From: Gnetum montanum
Lineage: Eukaryota; Streptophyta; Gnetopsida; Gnetales; Gnetaceae
Reading direction: 5' to 3'
Length of the DNA: 64,000 bases
Assembly (NCBI GenBank): GCA_015680685.1
Contig: MNCI01007580.1
Span: forward strand, 631,334 to 695,333
The translations under genes were made by a program, and so were the position numbers. Under the pieces are notes generated by a model. The model was not told where the DNA came from. It did no database searches and was given only the letters and a program-made list of their open reading frames with translations. Shown here piece by piece: positions 54,269-64,000 of this stretch (positions are counted from its first letter, which is position 1; each line of letters begins with the position of its first letter).

Positions 54269-55997
54269 CTATACTGTTTTGTGCATTTCCCTGAATCCAA
54301 AAGCATGTGCATGTGAATAATAGCTATCGCTAATGCACCATTAAGGCATACAAATTTCCATTCAAAGTACTAAGCTGAAATTAGTGGTGTTTCAAACATC
54401 ATGAAAAATCATAATCTTGTTTTGACAAGGTGTATGATACTGATGAAGAGAAATGACCTAGGAGAGACCCCAAGATCAAGAATGAAACTTACAACATACA
54501 ACATGCTTGCAAGATCTATAACCAATTAGAAACAACATTCATTATGTCCATCATAAGCCTTGTACTTACATAAGTATTTATACCCATACATCTTAGCCAA
54601 GTTACAAGATTTGAACACTAATGTCTTATGTCTAAAAGAAGTCTTGTCATGGAAATTTTGTACTAATTCTAGCTAGAATTAAAAAATATGTGATACAAAG
54701 GTATTTACAAGAAAAAAGGTTCTTATAAAAGGTCTACTTTCAAGTCGTACAGGTTAGCCTATTGTAGAAATCACAACATGAAGGATTTCATGATCTTTCG
54801 TAAAGATTTCAAATTTAAATTAGTACAAATATATGATTTTCAAATTCTAAAAACTTTAAATCCTAAGGATGAAAGAATGGTCAAGGTCTTGGAGAAGCCA
54901 CATAGCCTTGACATTGATATTAAAAATCTAGTTATTAGGAAGATATGTATGTATGATCGATACACATTCAATTGTTAAATCAACATGTCCATATGTTAGA
55001 CTTTGTCAAGGGGCATCCTTGATTAAGTAAATAAAGAAAATTTTTAAGAATAAGTTATTCCTAAGCCATACCGATATTAATCTAGCACCATTTAGCTTCT
55101 ATGAAGACTTTAATGCAAAAGTTGAAAGTAGTATTTATCAATTCTTAAATTATAGATGTATAAAGAAATCCTTGGAAGATGTTTCCATCAATTGAACATG
55201 CAATTCTATTGGCCAATGCATATTCTACTTACTTTTAATCTTCAATAGATAAGTCAACTTCTAGAATTCAAGAACAGATGATGTTTTTGACACGAAATCA
55301 TTAAGAACCATAGTTCAATAATTACACTACCATGACTAATGAAGATGAGTCAATATCATTCTTCATTGAGATACTAGACTATATTTGGTATGATGTATGA
55401 TTTTTCCAAGTTACTAAAGTCAATTTCTAAAGAAGAAGTTATGAAGAAGTATGATGAAGCCCTACCATCCCAAACAAGGCCATTCGATCATATACTCCTT
55501 ATGGTGGAAGTACAACTATGTTCATTAATTTTTGTAATTTATTGAGATCAAGGAGTATCTTGACCTTACTTTTATTTATAATCTTATTATTTTATTTATT
55601 ATTTAATTTATATTTTAATTTGATAAGTAAAATGTATAGGATAATACAAGTTGAGAATAAAAATTTACCTTACCTTCACTTGGGTAACCAAATATGAGTT
55701 TTACTCTATGTGATCCTAGTTAGGACTAGTGATTGGTGGTTGGTAGACCTTTAATTCACCTCTTTTCATTATCTCAAAGAGTGAGGTAAGTATTGATAAA
55801 ATAAGATTTAAATACCCATATCTTCATTTCACTTGTATTTTTTTTCAAAATAAGTAAGAGAATATTAGGATATACAACTTCAAGTCCAAAAGAAAAATTA
55901 AAATATTAAAGTATAGGAGCATAAAAGGAGCATTGGAGCTAGAAAAATATCATGAACATGGACTCATTTGAGGATGAACGAAACCTAGGGAATAGAG
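54269..55997. other. No clear gene; possible decayed 3' region of a chromovirus
   Basis: AT-rich sequence with short frames. Bases 55960-55997 (ttgaggatgaacgaaac and a gggaataga purine run) resemble the end of Tekay-type chromoviruses just before the 3' LTR, but no pol domain is readable upstream. Confidence 0.4.
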
Positions 55998-56195
55998 TGT
56001 CACATCCCCATTCTTGAGTGGCACCACTACATAATGAAGATGATGTCTCTTCATTACTAACATTGTATATATTGTAACACAACCCAAAATGGTAAGTTGT
56101 AATTAAGATCTGAAAGGGCTCGTTGTAATAACATGCATATTTCTCGAGATGAACTTTAGGGGTTTGACCCAAGTTATTTATACCTAGCCATTACA
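55998..56195 (+). repeat. Chromovirus (Tekay-like) LTR, possibly shortened
   Basis: Begins TGTCACATCCCC, the usual start of Tekay/Del LTRs, after a gaggatgaacgaaa...gggaataga purine tract. It ends CCATTACA, and TGGTATTAGCAT (56198-56209) follows, close to the tRNA-iMet PBS TGGTATCAGAGC. Only ~198 bp long, short for the family, so an internal deletion is likely. A PPT on one side and a PBS on the other suggests a junction of two tandem element copies or a recombined LTR. Confidence 0.5.
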
Positions 56196-56209
56196 GGTGG
56201 TATTAGCAT

Positions 56210-56616
56210 AGAGTTATGGAGCTAGTAAAGGTAAGTAACAAGTTCCAAGTAATGCAAGACAAGAAGAGGATTGGCCATCCCTTCTAAGGGATAGATGCCA
56301 AAGGAAGATAATCCTAAGAAACTATTAGAGTATAACCAAGATACATTATTTCATATCAATAAATAATTTTTTCTTTTTCCTTTTACATTTTCACTATTTT
56401 TTTCTTTATGCTTAATATAAAATGTTACATATATTTGATATTTTCCACCTTATCTTCTTACGCATAACTAATACAACATATATTTAACTTTTGCCATGAC
56501 ATCCAAGGATGTCACATAATGCTAAAAATTAACACAAAATGTTGGGACCCATGATATAAATATTCAAGAGTGTCTCTATAAATATTATACAATAATTCAA
56601 TATTGTCCATCCTCTT
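56210..56616. other. No recognisable gene
   Basis: Possible start of the interior of the chromovirus above; no gag visible before element E begins at 56617. Confidence 0.4.
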
Positions 56617-57427
56617 TGATGAGTCATGATATCGCGTACGCGATATCATGACCTTCCATGCTATATCACCTACGTGATATCGTGGCCTACCTTTTTTCCT
56701 ATAAATAAGAGGTGGGTGCACTTGGTTTGCATAGTTAGTCTTAGTCCCTTACCCAAACTCTTGCATTTTCTCCCTCTCAAAGTTAGAATTATTTCTGCGT
56801 GCCCACAGTAGGAGTCATAAAGTGAACAGATCTTTATTCGAGCATTGTGTACCTAAGCACACCTTGTGTACAACAATAAAGACGAACTTTGTGATAAACC
56901 TTGCAGCATTCAGAATAGATTAATTAATGTTAATTACTATTATTTAATGCTTTTCTTAGTTAATTAATGATTCTCTCTCACCCTACAACTCTCCTAAGAA
57001 AGCACACACAATACGATCACTTTCAGCATGCATGTAACACTTGGTAACTTAGTAACGGTTAGCATTTAGTAATCCCAGTAGTGTTGCACTGGTTCAGGAT
57101 GTGTATGGCAAGTGAGAATGGATATTGGTGTTAGGATCAGTTAAAGCCTAGTTAAGAAGTAGTCAAATTAAATTAGTTACTTAGTTATCTCTCTCCTCCC
57201 TTATTAGCAGCAGGACATAACAACACAAAAAAGTATAAAAATCAAATGCCTCAAGTTTACTTAACCATACAATCATGACATACAAGTAAGCTTGGGAAGA
57301 CAACGATTGATGAATCCATTCTTGTACCACAAAGGTGCATAAGTACTTAGTCCTTGGAATTCGACCGGATCGTGTGTGGATGCTCATATTCGTATGGTTG
57401 AGTGTAGGGATACCTCATTACTCATCA
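56617..57427 (+). repeat. 5' LTR of element E
   Basis: 811 bp from TGATGAGTCATG to TACTCATCA. TATAAATA at 56700-56707. The R/U5-like part (agcattgtgtacctaagcac, acttggtaac, tcccagtag) is shared with C. Confidence 0.85.
56628..56681 (+). promoter_or_regulatory. Palindromic U3 elements upstream of the E TATA box
   Basis: A perfect 20-base palindrome GATATCGCGTACGCGATATC (56628-56647) is followed by a decayed copy, TATATCACCTACGTGATATC (56662-56681), ending 18 bases before TATAAATA. The first is identical to that in solo LTR D. Confidence 0.7.
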
Positions 57428-57428
57428 T

Positions 57429-57446
57429 TGGTGCCGTTGTTGGGGA
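57429..57446 (+). promoter_or_regulatory. Primer-binding site, tRNA-Asp type (element E)
   Basis: TGGTGCCGTTGTTGGGGA, two transitions from the tRNA-Asp complement. Confidence 0.75.
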
Positions 57447-57565
57447 CTTTGTTGTTTGTGTGCTAACCAGAACATAGGAAATATTTCACATTGTTGGAAC
57501 GAACCCTTGGGGTTGGTTAAAGAAAAATAATAAATAATAATACATTACACACTAAACAGACAATC

Positions 57566-59460
57566 ATGTCTCCTTCTTTGTATGAAAGTGTTTCACCGCC
57601 AAGGTCTGATACAGGGAGCAATCAGAGGCATAGTACACATGATAATTTACTAGTCCCTCAATAGTTTTGCATGGTATATGTTCATCCTAAAAAGTATATA
57701 CCAAAATTTACCTTTATCCTTCACCAGGATGAACAATTACATTGGCGAGATTTTGAAGGTAACATAGTGTTACCTCTCGATCATTCAGTCCTGGGCATGC
57801 TTCTTCATGATCTCACATGAATTGGCATGCAACACTTATAGGTAGAGCACATTGTGCATGATCATGACTTGAGAGAGTATCAACCCACAGAGGCACAACA
57901 TCAAAGGGACTTACAATAGGAGAGACGTCATGAATCCATGAAGGGAAAGTTGTCACACAATGTTCCACATGTCCTAAGCGAAAATGAGGGTGGCGAACCT
58001 ACCTTAGGCAGTTGCCCAGACAATGATGTTCCTCCCATTGACTTCAATCAAGGGTTTGTGTATCGAAATATTTACTCAACTATCCATAACTTGGATTATG
58101 GTACCAATAGACACAAAGGGTCTAAAAAAGGAACACAAACACATGACAAAGATGGACATTTCAATCGTAATTACGATTGGGGCTACGACCACTGAAGAGA
58201 AGGAAGTATGCACTAACATGATGACGGTCCTCCTTCTTCTTTAGCTTCATCATCTCCTTCATCCTCTCCTTTAGGATCTAGATGCAATCACAAAGAAAAA
58301 GACCATGAGGATAAGGATAGGCGAAATAGGAGTCATAGACAAAATAGTCAAGAAATGGGATGAGGACACTCTAGAGAAATACACCATGAAAGAAGGGAGA
58401 GTATGGAATAACATAGGCATCATAGACGCCATATATGAGATGATCACAATGAACCCCTACTCGTTACTCAAAGTATGTTAGACATAACTGAGGCTGTTAG
58501 AATTCCAACAAGGCACCAAAAAGATAGTAGGATCAAGAAATTAGACATGAACAACATCCCACAATTTGAAGGGGGGTACAATGTTGATCCTAAAAATCAT
58601 CTACAAGAATTTCATGATGCATGTGCCTCAAAAAACATAGAAAGTGAATGGAAAAAACTTAAGTTGTTTCCACAAACACTAGTCAAAGAAGCAGAGAGTT
58701 GGTATTGATCCTTAGAACTAGAATCCATTCGTAGGTGGTGTACCATGTTAGAATTGTTCAACGATAAGTACCAAACATACTCCCAAGTGTCCAACCTATG
58801 AAAAAAAATCCAAGGATGGAAACAAGGAGGCCATGAACCCTTGGATGCTACCATGGGCTACTATTATGTACTGTTACATTGTTGTCTTTACTATGGTTAT
58901 TCATAGAGGGATCAACTACGCCATCTTGTAGATAGGCTTAAGCATGAAATGCAAAGAACCCTTGGGACATATGCCCAAGGGAGGCTATTTGAGCTTAGGG
59001 CCCATTGAGTTCAAGGATTATTGGAGCAAGTTGCTAAAGAAGAAGGTGAGCTAAGGTAAAGAGAGAGTGTGGAGGAATATAATAGAGATCCTTCCCTCCA
59101 AAAGAGGGGAGTAAGATTCTATGAGGATGAAGAAGAGTCACCACTCGAAGAGATGATGAATAGGAAAACCTTGCCTATCCAAAAATTAGCATCGAAAGTA
59201 TCGGAAAAGGTAGACCAAATGTGGGATTCCCTAGATGATAGATTTCAAAGAATTCTTAAAATAGTAGAGGAGTCTAGAGAGCAAGGGAGTGATAGCGAAA
59301 AAAGAAAAAAGAGAGAAACTAAACATGCACATAACAAGGGTAAGGGCAAAGTTGCCATCATCGAGGTGGTTGTGAATTCAGATATGGACAATGATAGTGG
59401 ATGCGAGATATGCCAATATGACCATCCTAAGGGATGTTACCCTATAATCTCACATCTGTA
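57566..59460 (+). pseudogene. Element E gag
   Basis: ATG at 57566 (MSPSLYESVSPPRSDTGSNQ). N-terminal DHSVLGMLLHDLT leads to a His/Gly-rich linker. The core (58480-59060) has LDMNNIPQFEGGYNVDPKNH, EFHDACASKNI, KLFPQTLVKEAESWY, LELFNDKYQTYSQVSNL, GWKQGGHEPLDATMG and LLEQVAKEEGEL. The tail frame 59069-59461 is open and ends with knuckle-like CEICQYDHPKGCYP. Stops, many as TAG or TAA at former Gln codons or TGA at former Trp or Arg codons, interrupt the core. Confidence 0.84.
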
Positions 59461-60090
59461 GGAGTCTGGGGTGTATGCACTCAACCCACGATTAAACAAA
59501 AGACAAACATCCCGAAGGTTACCTTATCCTCAAGGTAACTCAAGATAGTTCCACCAACCCTTAACGTATTATCCAAGTGGAACTCCGTCATAACTGATTG
59601 AACAGTATCAATAATGGTAGTACCCACAATCATGGGGAATGCCACCACCAAGGCAATAGTATCCTTACTAGCAACTTGACCCATATGGATATTATGTGCA
59701 ACAACCAATCTCTCCAAGTGACTCTACTAGTCATGTTACCCCTCAACCTCACTACCAAGCTCATGAGTATTATAGGACTCCTTATCCTAGGGGAAATGTT
59801 TGACAAACATATTATCCTTCTCATCCAGTTGCACCTCTTCCACCCTTAACTCCATTACCACCTACTCTAGCTATGTAGGGTGAACTCCCTACCCAGCCAT
59901 GACAACGTAATGCCACAAGGGCTGTTAACCCTCAACCTATTGTTGGTTCTAAAAACCACATGAAGAAAAGACCTTTCTTTAGAACCAATAGTCCAAATAA
60001 GCCCGTGCAACCACAAGCGGCTAATTGTTCAACTGCCTCACTATCACTTGAAGCTTTAGATCTCCCTTCAACCTAAAAACCATGCTAAAC
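59461..60090 (+). pseudogene. Element E gag tail and protease linker
   Basis: Pro/Gln/Tyr-rich hinge matching C (26621-27150), with stops at several Gln codons and the same GSxNHMKKRPFFRTN segment just before the protease. Confidence 0.6.
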
Positions 60091-60094
60091 GCAT

Positions 60095-60598
60095 ACGGTC
60101 ATGTTAACTCATGCTGTCATCGATTGGATAAAAGTTGGTCATCTTCCTAGGAAATTCTTTAATCCTGGGAGTCCTCTAATATATCTACAAATTGCTGAAA
60201 ATGAGCCATGCAAATCTCTTTTGGATTCAGGTTCTAGTATCAACTTGATTTCTCAGGAAATGTACAAGACTTCGAACCTACCTCCGCTAAAAAAGAGTAA
60301 CATTCATTTAGAGTTAGCTGACTAGTCCATCACTATTCCGTTGGGACTAGTGGAGGACATTGTCATCACTGTTTGTGGGTGGTTGCATCCAGCTGACTTC
60401 CTAGTGATTCAAGTGAACAACAGTAAGGGGGACTTCCCAATCATAATGGGAAGAGCATGGCTAAGCATAATTGATGTGTGCCTAGGAATCCATGATCTTT
60501 CCCTAGAAATATCAAAGGAAAATACATTTGGAAATATTGAGAAGAAGAAAGTTCCATGCATTGCATATAGCGACACAGGGTGTAATTACATGCCAAAG
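60095..60598 (+). pseudogene. Element E aspartic protease
   Basis: LTHAVIDWIKVGHLPRKFFN leads to the active site LLDSGSSINLISQEM (60220-60265), with an intact D-S-G triad. After one stop at 60325 come LGLVEDIVITVCGW and FLVIQVNNSKGDFPIIMGRA, then WLSIIDVCLGI. Apart from that stop the domain is complete. Confidence 0.85.
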
Positions 60599-60859
60599 TC
60601 ATGATTTGTACAGCATTTAACATTTCCTGCATGTAATCAGTGTGCATAAGTGGCTGATATACAAAGATGCTTGTATGCAGCAGCCACAAGATAGGAAGGC
60701 ACCTAGTGGCTGACAACTGATCAAGAGAGTAGTTCAACTATATGCATAGAACCAACTAAGGGTTTGACTTGCACTTACTTTAATAGCATAGACACATTAG
60801 AGTAAGTCCATCGCCAACTTCCAAGTCTTGACCTTGAAAATATCAACTGGGGAAAGTTG

Positions 60860-61720
60860 GAAATCCCTGATAAGTTTAAGCAAGAGCCCCTTGAGCTAAA
60901 ATCATTGCCCATTGGTATGGAATACACATTTCTTAACAATGGAAAATTGGTAATTATTAGTGCGAAGCTTGCTCCTCAACAAAAAGAAAGACTGTTAAAA
61001 GTGATAAATAAATGGTCAAAAGCCTTTGCTTCGTCATATCCTGAATTAACTAGAATAGATCCTAGGATATGCTGACATAGAATTTACACCAACCCCTCCA
61101 TGAAGCCTCAAAGACAACTGCAGAGGTGATTGAACCCAAAGCTAAAACAAGTAGTTAAGGAAGAAATTGAATAGCTTCTAAAAGCTAGGTTCATCTACCC
61201 CATTGCTGATAGTGAATGGGTTAGCCCTTTAGCTATAGTGCTCAAAAAGGAAGGAAAATGGAGGGTGTGCATAGATTTTAGGCTACTAAACATGGCAACA
61301 TTCAAGGACCACTTTCTGTTGTCATTCGTTGACCAAGTCTTAGACACCATCGCAAGGCATCGCTACCATAGTTTTCTGGATGGGTATAGTGGATACAACC
61401 AAATACAAATAGCCCCAGAAGACCAAGCTAAGACTACATTCACCAGTCCTTAGGGAACATTTGGATACAAATAGATGCTATTTAGCTTTTGCAATGCCCC
61501 TTCAATGTTTCAACGAATAGTTCTAAGCATATTCCAGCAACAGATAGGAAACAGTGTGGAGGTCTTCATGGATGACTTCACCACCTACAGAGCAAACTTT
61601 GATCAAGCCTTGGACCAATTAGAGTAAGTATTAAAATGATGTGTAGAAACCAATTTAAGGCTCATTTGGTAGAAAAGCCATTTGATAGTCTAAAAATACA
61701 TTGTACTAGGGCATAAAATT
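60860..61720 (+). pseudogene. Element E reverse transcriptase
   Basis: LKSLPIGMEYTFL (60900), LAPQQKERLLKVINKWSKAF, KQVVKEEIE, FIYPIADSEW, LKKEGKWRVCIDFRLLN (61245), FVDQVLDTI, FLDGYSGYNQIQIA (61375), a TF(A/G)YK..MLFSFCNAPSMFQ region with stops where C has MPFGL, and catalytic VFMDDFTTY (61565). About seven stops. Confidence 0.87.
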
Positions 61721-61949
61721 TTATGAACAATGATAGAGGTAGACCCTAAAAAGATCAAAGTTATCCAAGGAATTACCGATCAACCAGAAATTGTAAAAGA
61801 TATTCGGTCATTCCTTGGATACACTGGCTACTACAAAAGGTTTATTGAGAACTTTTCAAAGGTTGCAAAACCATTGGTTGATGTAACAAAAAAGGACGTA
61901 CCTTTCGAATGGACCAGGGAATGCAAACTAGCTTTTCAAACATTAAAAT

Positions 61950-62380
61950 AGAAGCTAGTAGAAACACCAATCCTACAAGCTTCTAACTAGTCTAAGCCAT
62001 TCCACATAATGATTGACATGTCCAACTATGCTTTAGGAGTTGTACTTACATAGTTAGATGATCAAAAACGTCCTTATTACATCCACTATGCAAGTAGAAG
62101 TATCGTTGGTGCACAACTTAACTACACTACAACATAGAAAGAATTAATGGCTATAGTGTTTGCACTAGAAAAATTTAGGCACTATGTCTTGGGCTATAAG
62201 GTATTCGTACACATTGATCATAGTGTAATAAGGTTCCTAATGAATAAACCAACGGTAAGCCCTCGCATCATATGATGACTTGTAATCTTACAAGAGTTCG
62301 ATCTTACAATGATCGATTGTAAAGGCACTGAGAACGTAGTTGCTGATCATTTATCTCAGTTGTGATGGGACAACAAAGAG
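61950..62380 (+). pseudogene. Element E RNase H
   Basis: Follows FLGYTGYYKRFIENFSKVAK (61810) and VPFEWTRECKLAFQ. Readable: FHIMIDMSNYALGVVL (a TDTS-like site changed to IDMS), YYIHYASRSIVGAQLNYTT, LMAIVFALEKFRHYVLGYK, VFVHIDHSVIRFL and LQEFDLTMIDCKGTENVVAD. Stops near 61990, 62140 and 62272. Confidence 0.8.
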
Positions 62381-62529
62381 GATTAGTATCCAATTTTTGA
62401 TTATTTACCAGATGAAATCCTCTTTGTAGGTGTAGTGAATAATCAATTAACCATGGAGACAAACTAGTACAATAGAATTCTCACCTATCTCCTTACAAAA
62501 CAAACACCACAAGGGTTTGATGCTAAAAA

Positions 62530-63796
62530 GAAACAATCGTTTCTTCACCGAGCCAAGTATTTTATGGAAATCAATGGGAAACTTNTGTTTCTTCACCGAG
62601 CCAAGTATTTTATGGAAATCAATGGGAAACTTTACAAAGTATGTCTTGATGGCTTGGTTCGATGGTGTGTTCCCGATGTAGATGAACTACGAGTTATCCA
62701 GTATGCTCATGATAGTCCTTGTGAGGGTCATTACGCTAAGAGATGAACAACCATTAAGATCTCACTTGCAGGATATTATTGGCCTACATTGTTCTGGGAC
62801 ACCCATCATTTTGTCCAATCTTGTGAGTGCTATCAATGTGATGGCGGCATGACTGCTAGAATGGAGGGTCTACAACAATGGATTCAACCTTTAGAAGCCT
62901 TCAACATTTGGGGAATTGATTTTATGGGGTTGATTACACCAATGTCCAATGGAAAAGCTTATATTATTATTATCATTGATTACCTTACAAAATGGGTAGA
63001 AGCAACTACTGTTAAGGATTGTATATCATCTACAGTTACATGATTTGTTTAACAAAAAATCGTAAATAGGTTTGGTGTGCCTTGTGCACTTATTTTAGAC
63101 AATGGTACACACTTCACAGGTGTGACTTTTCAAAAATTAATGCAACGCTTAGGGGTTGAGCACAAACTGAGTACACCATATCACCCCCAAGTGAACAGTC
63201 AAGCCAAAGTCACCAATAGGAAGATTATGAAGATATTGACAAGAACCATTAGCAAGTTTAGGTGAGATTAGAGCACTAAACTAAATAATGCTCTTTGGGC
63301 ATACCGCTCCACATGGAAACTCCCTATAGGCTACTCTCCCTATGAGTTAGTGTACGGTAAATTACCAATGCTTCCCATTCAAATTGAGCTCAATACACTA
63401 TCCAAAACATGTGATGTCAACCTTGATCTTGATCTAGCACAAAAACAATGGTTGATGATCCTTAACTTGCTAGATGAGAACCGATTGGCCACCCTATCAT
63501 ATAATGAATTGCACAAGGCCTTCAATAAACAATGTCATGACCTAAGAATTTGGAAAGTTAAATATAAATCGGAAGATAAGGTTCTCTACTGGAATCCCAC
63601 ACATGTGCCAAAATGTACCAAATTTCAAACGTTGTGGGAAGGACCTTATGTCATTCATGCAACTTTTCCTTCAGGGGCCATGATGATATACAAACCTGAG
63701 AGCCCAGATAAGAAATTGTTGGTTAATGTCCAACAAACCAAACCTTTCCATGAGCTTAGAATAGCCAGTGCTCATACTACCTCTGTTGGTGAATAA
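62530..63796 (+). pseudogene. Element E integrase
   Basis: Starts FLHRAKYFMEINGKLYKVCL; zinc region ESCECYQC-type (SCECYQCDGGMTARMEGLQQ, 62820). Core: IWGIDFMGLITPMSNGKAY (first Asp), LILDNGTHFTGVTFQKL (second Asp, 63095) and YHPQVNSQAKVTNRKI (63185), where C has QAEV. The third catalytic Glu is therefore Lys. The C-terminal frame 63350-63796 is open with LWEGPYVIHATFPSGAM. Stops at 63041, 63050 and 63262. The N at 62585 adds an artefactual duplication near the start. Confidence 0.87.
62585..62585. other. Single-N assembly join with duplicated overlap
   Basis: About 47 bases ending at 62584 (gtttcttcacc to gggaaactt) are repeated right after the N, to about 62632. Element C has this segment once (29628-29675). 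Confidence 0.88.
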
Positions 63797-64000
63797 CCTT
63801 GCTCGCTATCTTGGATCTCCTCCTTCCAACTTAGTTGTGGGGGAGATGGACACCTATGCCAACCATTCTAGGCCCTTAGCTCTTTTTGTATTTGTTTTAC
63901 ACATTTTTATTTTATACATTTCTTTAATCTTTCTTATTTTTGTTTTTTTTACACCATCGTTCACATTTTTTTTGAGAGAATGTTCGGGAATGTATTACTG
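63797..64000 (+). other. Start of the 3' non-coding region of element E
   Basis: Matches C from 30830 onward (gagatgg.cacctatgc.aaccattctaggccc). Cut by the window end. Confidence 0.7.

Larger units (their letters stand above)
56617..64000 (+). mobile_element. Element E: Athila/Tat-like LTR retrotransposon, 3' end beyond window
   Basis: Holds a 5' LTR, PBS, gag, protease, RT, RNase H, integrase and the first 200 bases of the 3' region. Sequence and order follow element C closely, so C and E belong to one family. A left target-duplication candidate is CTCTT (56612-56616); its partner is outside. Every domain has stops. Confidence 0.88.

Overview
This is a repeat-dominated intergenic window from a large-genome vascular plant. 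A gymnosperm is my guess (inference only), from the density and age of nested Ty3/gypsy elements, low GC and heavy decay. No intact protein-coding gene is visible. Nearly everything recognisable is a decayed LTR retrotransposon, a fragment of another transposon class, or a pseudogene of a host gene. I propose element boundaries wherever LTR ends (TG...CA), primer-binding site (PBS), polypurine tract (PPT) and 5-bp target-site duplication (TSD) could be read directly.

Layout. (1) 1-11380: a chromovirus-type Ty3 element (O) with protease, RT, RNase H, integrase and a chromodomain remnant. It is interrupted in its protease by element X (3' end and LTR, 1-1455), and in its 3' LTR by element A (4790-10631, TSD GTAGG). 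A has gag but no pol, so it is a non-autonomous derivative. (2) 11400-14270: remnants of a LINE (RT zinc-binding domain), a histone H2B pseudogene and a group II intron-type RT fragment. (3) 14270-39318: a very large Athila/Tat-like element (B), expanded by three later insertions: solo LTR D (17028-18098, TSD CTACC), full-length Athila/Tat-like element C (23603-33666), and a 3.5-kb insertion in the right LTR (34311-37800) made of a long hairpin, a PIF1-type helicase fragment and a CCR4/EEP-nuclease fragment. (4) 39800-44240: two more H2B-like pseudogene fragments flanking a mostly deleted copia element F (40370-42303) whose LTRs carry a 24-bp minisatellite. (5) 45746-47700: a second hairpin-plus-helicase unit related to the one in B. 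(6) 47900-56600: minisatellites, AT-rich sequence, a solo-LTR-like block with telo-boxes, a CDIN1-like nuclease pseudogene and a chromoviral LTR. (7) 56617-64000: 5' LTR, gag and pol of element E, a close relative of C, running off the window.

How the parts relate. A, B, C and E share tRNA-Asp-type PBSs; A, C and X share a CGTGGGGGTA-like PPT; A and C also share conserved blocks in their long 3' non-coding regions. A is therefore probably mobilised by C/E-type relatives. Their U3 regions carry palindromic or tandem arrays just upstream of TATAAATA. The most unusual item is the repeated association of a PIF1-like helicase with a several-hundred-bp hairpin ending in CTAG followed (on the minus strand) by T, a Helitron-like terminus.

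Four single-N positions (4090, 36395, 36522, 62585) are assembly joins. Two are flanked by unmerged duplicated overlaps, and the other two bracket a contig piece placed in the wrong orientation inside the CCR4 fragment.
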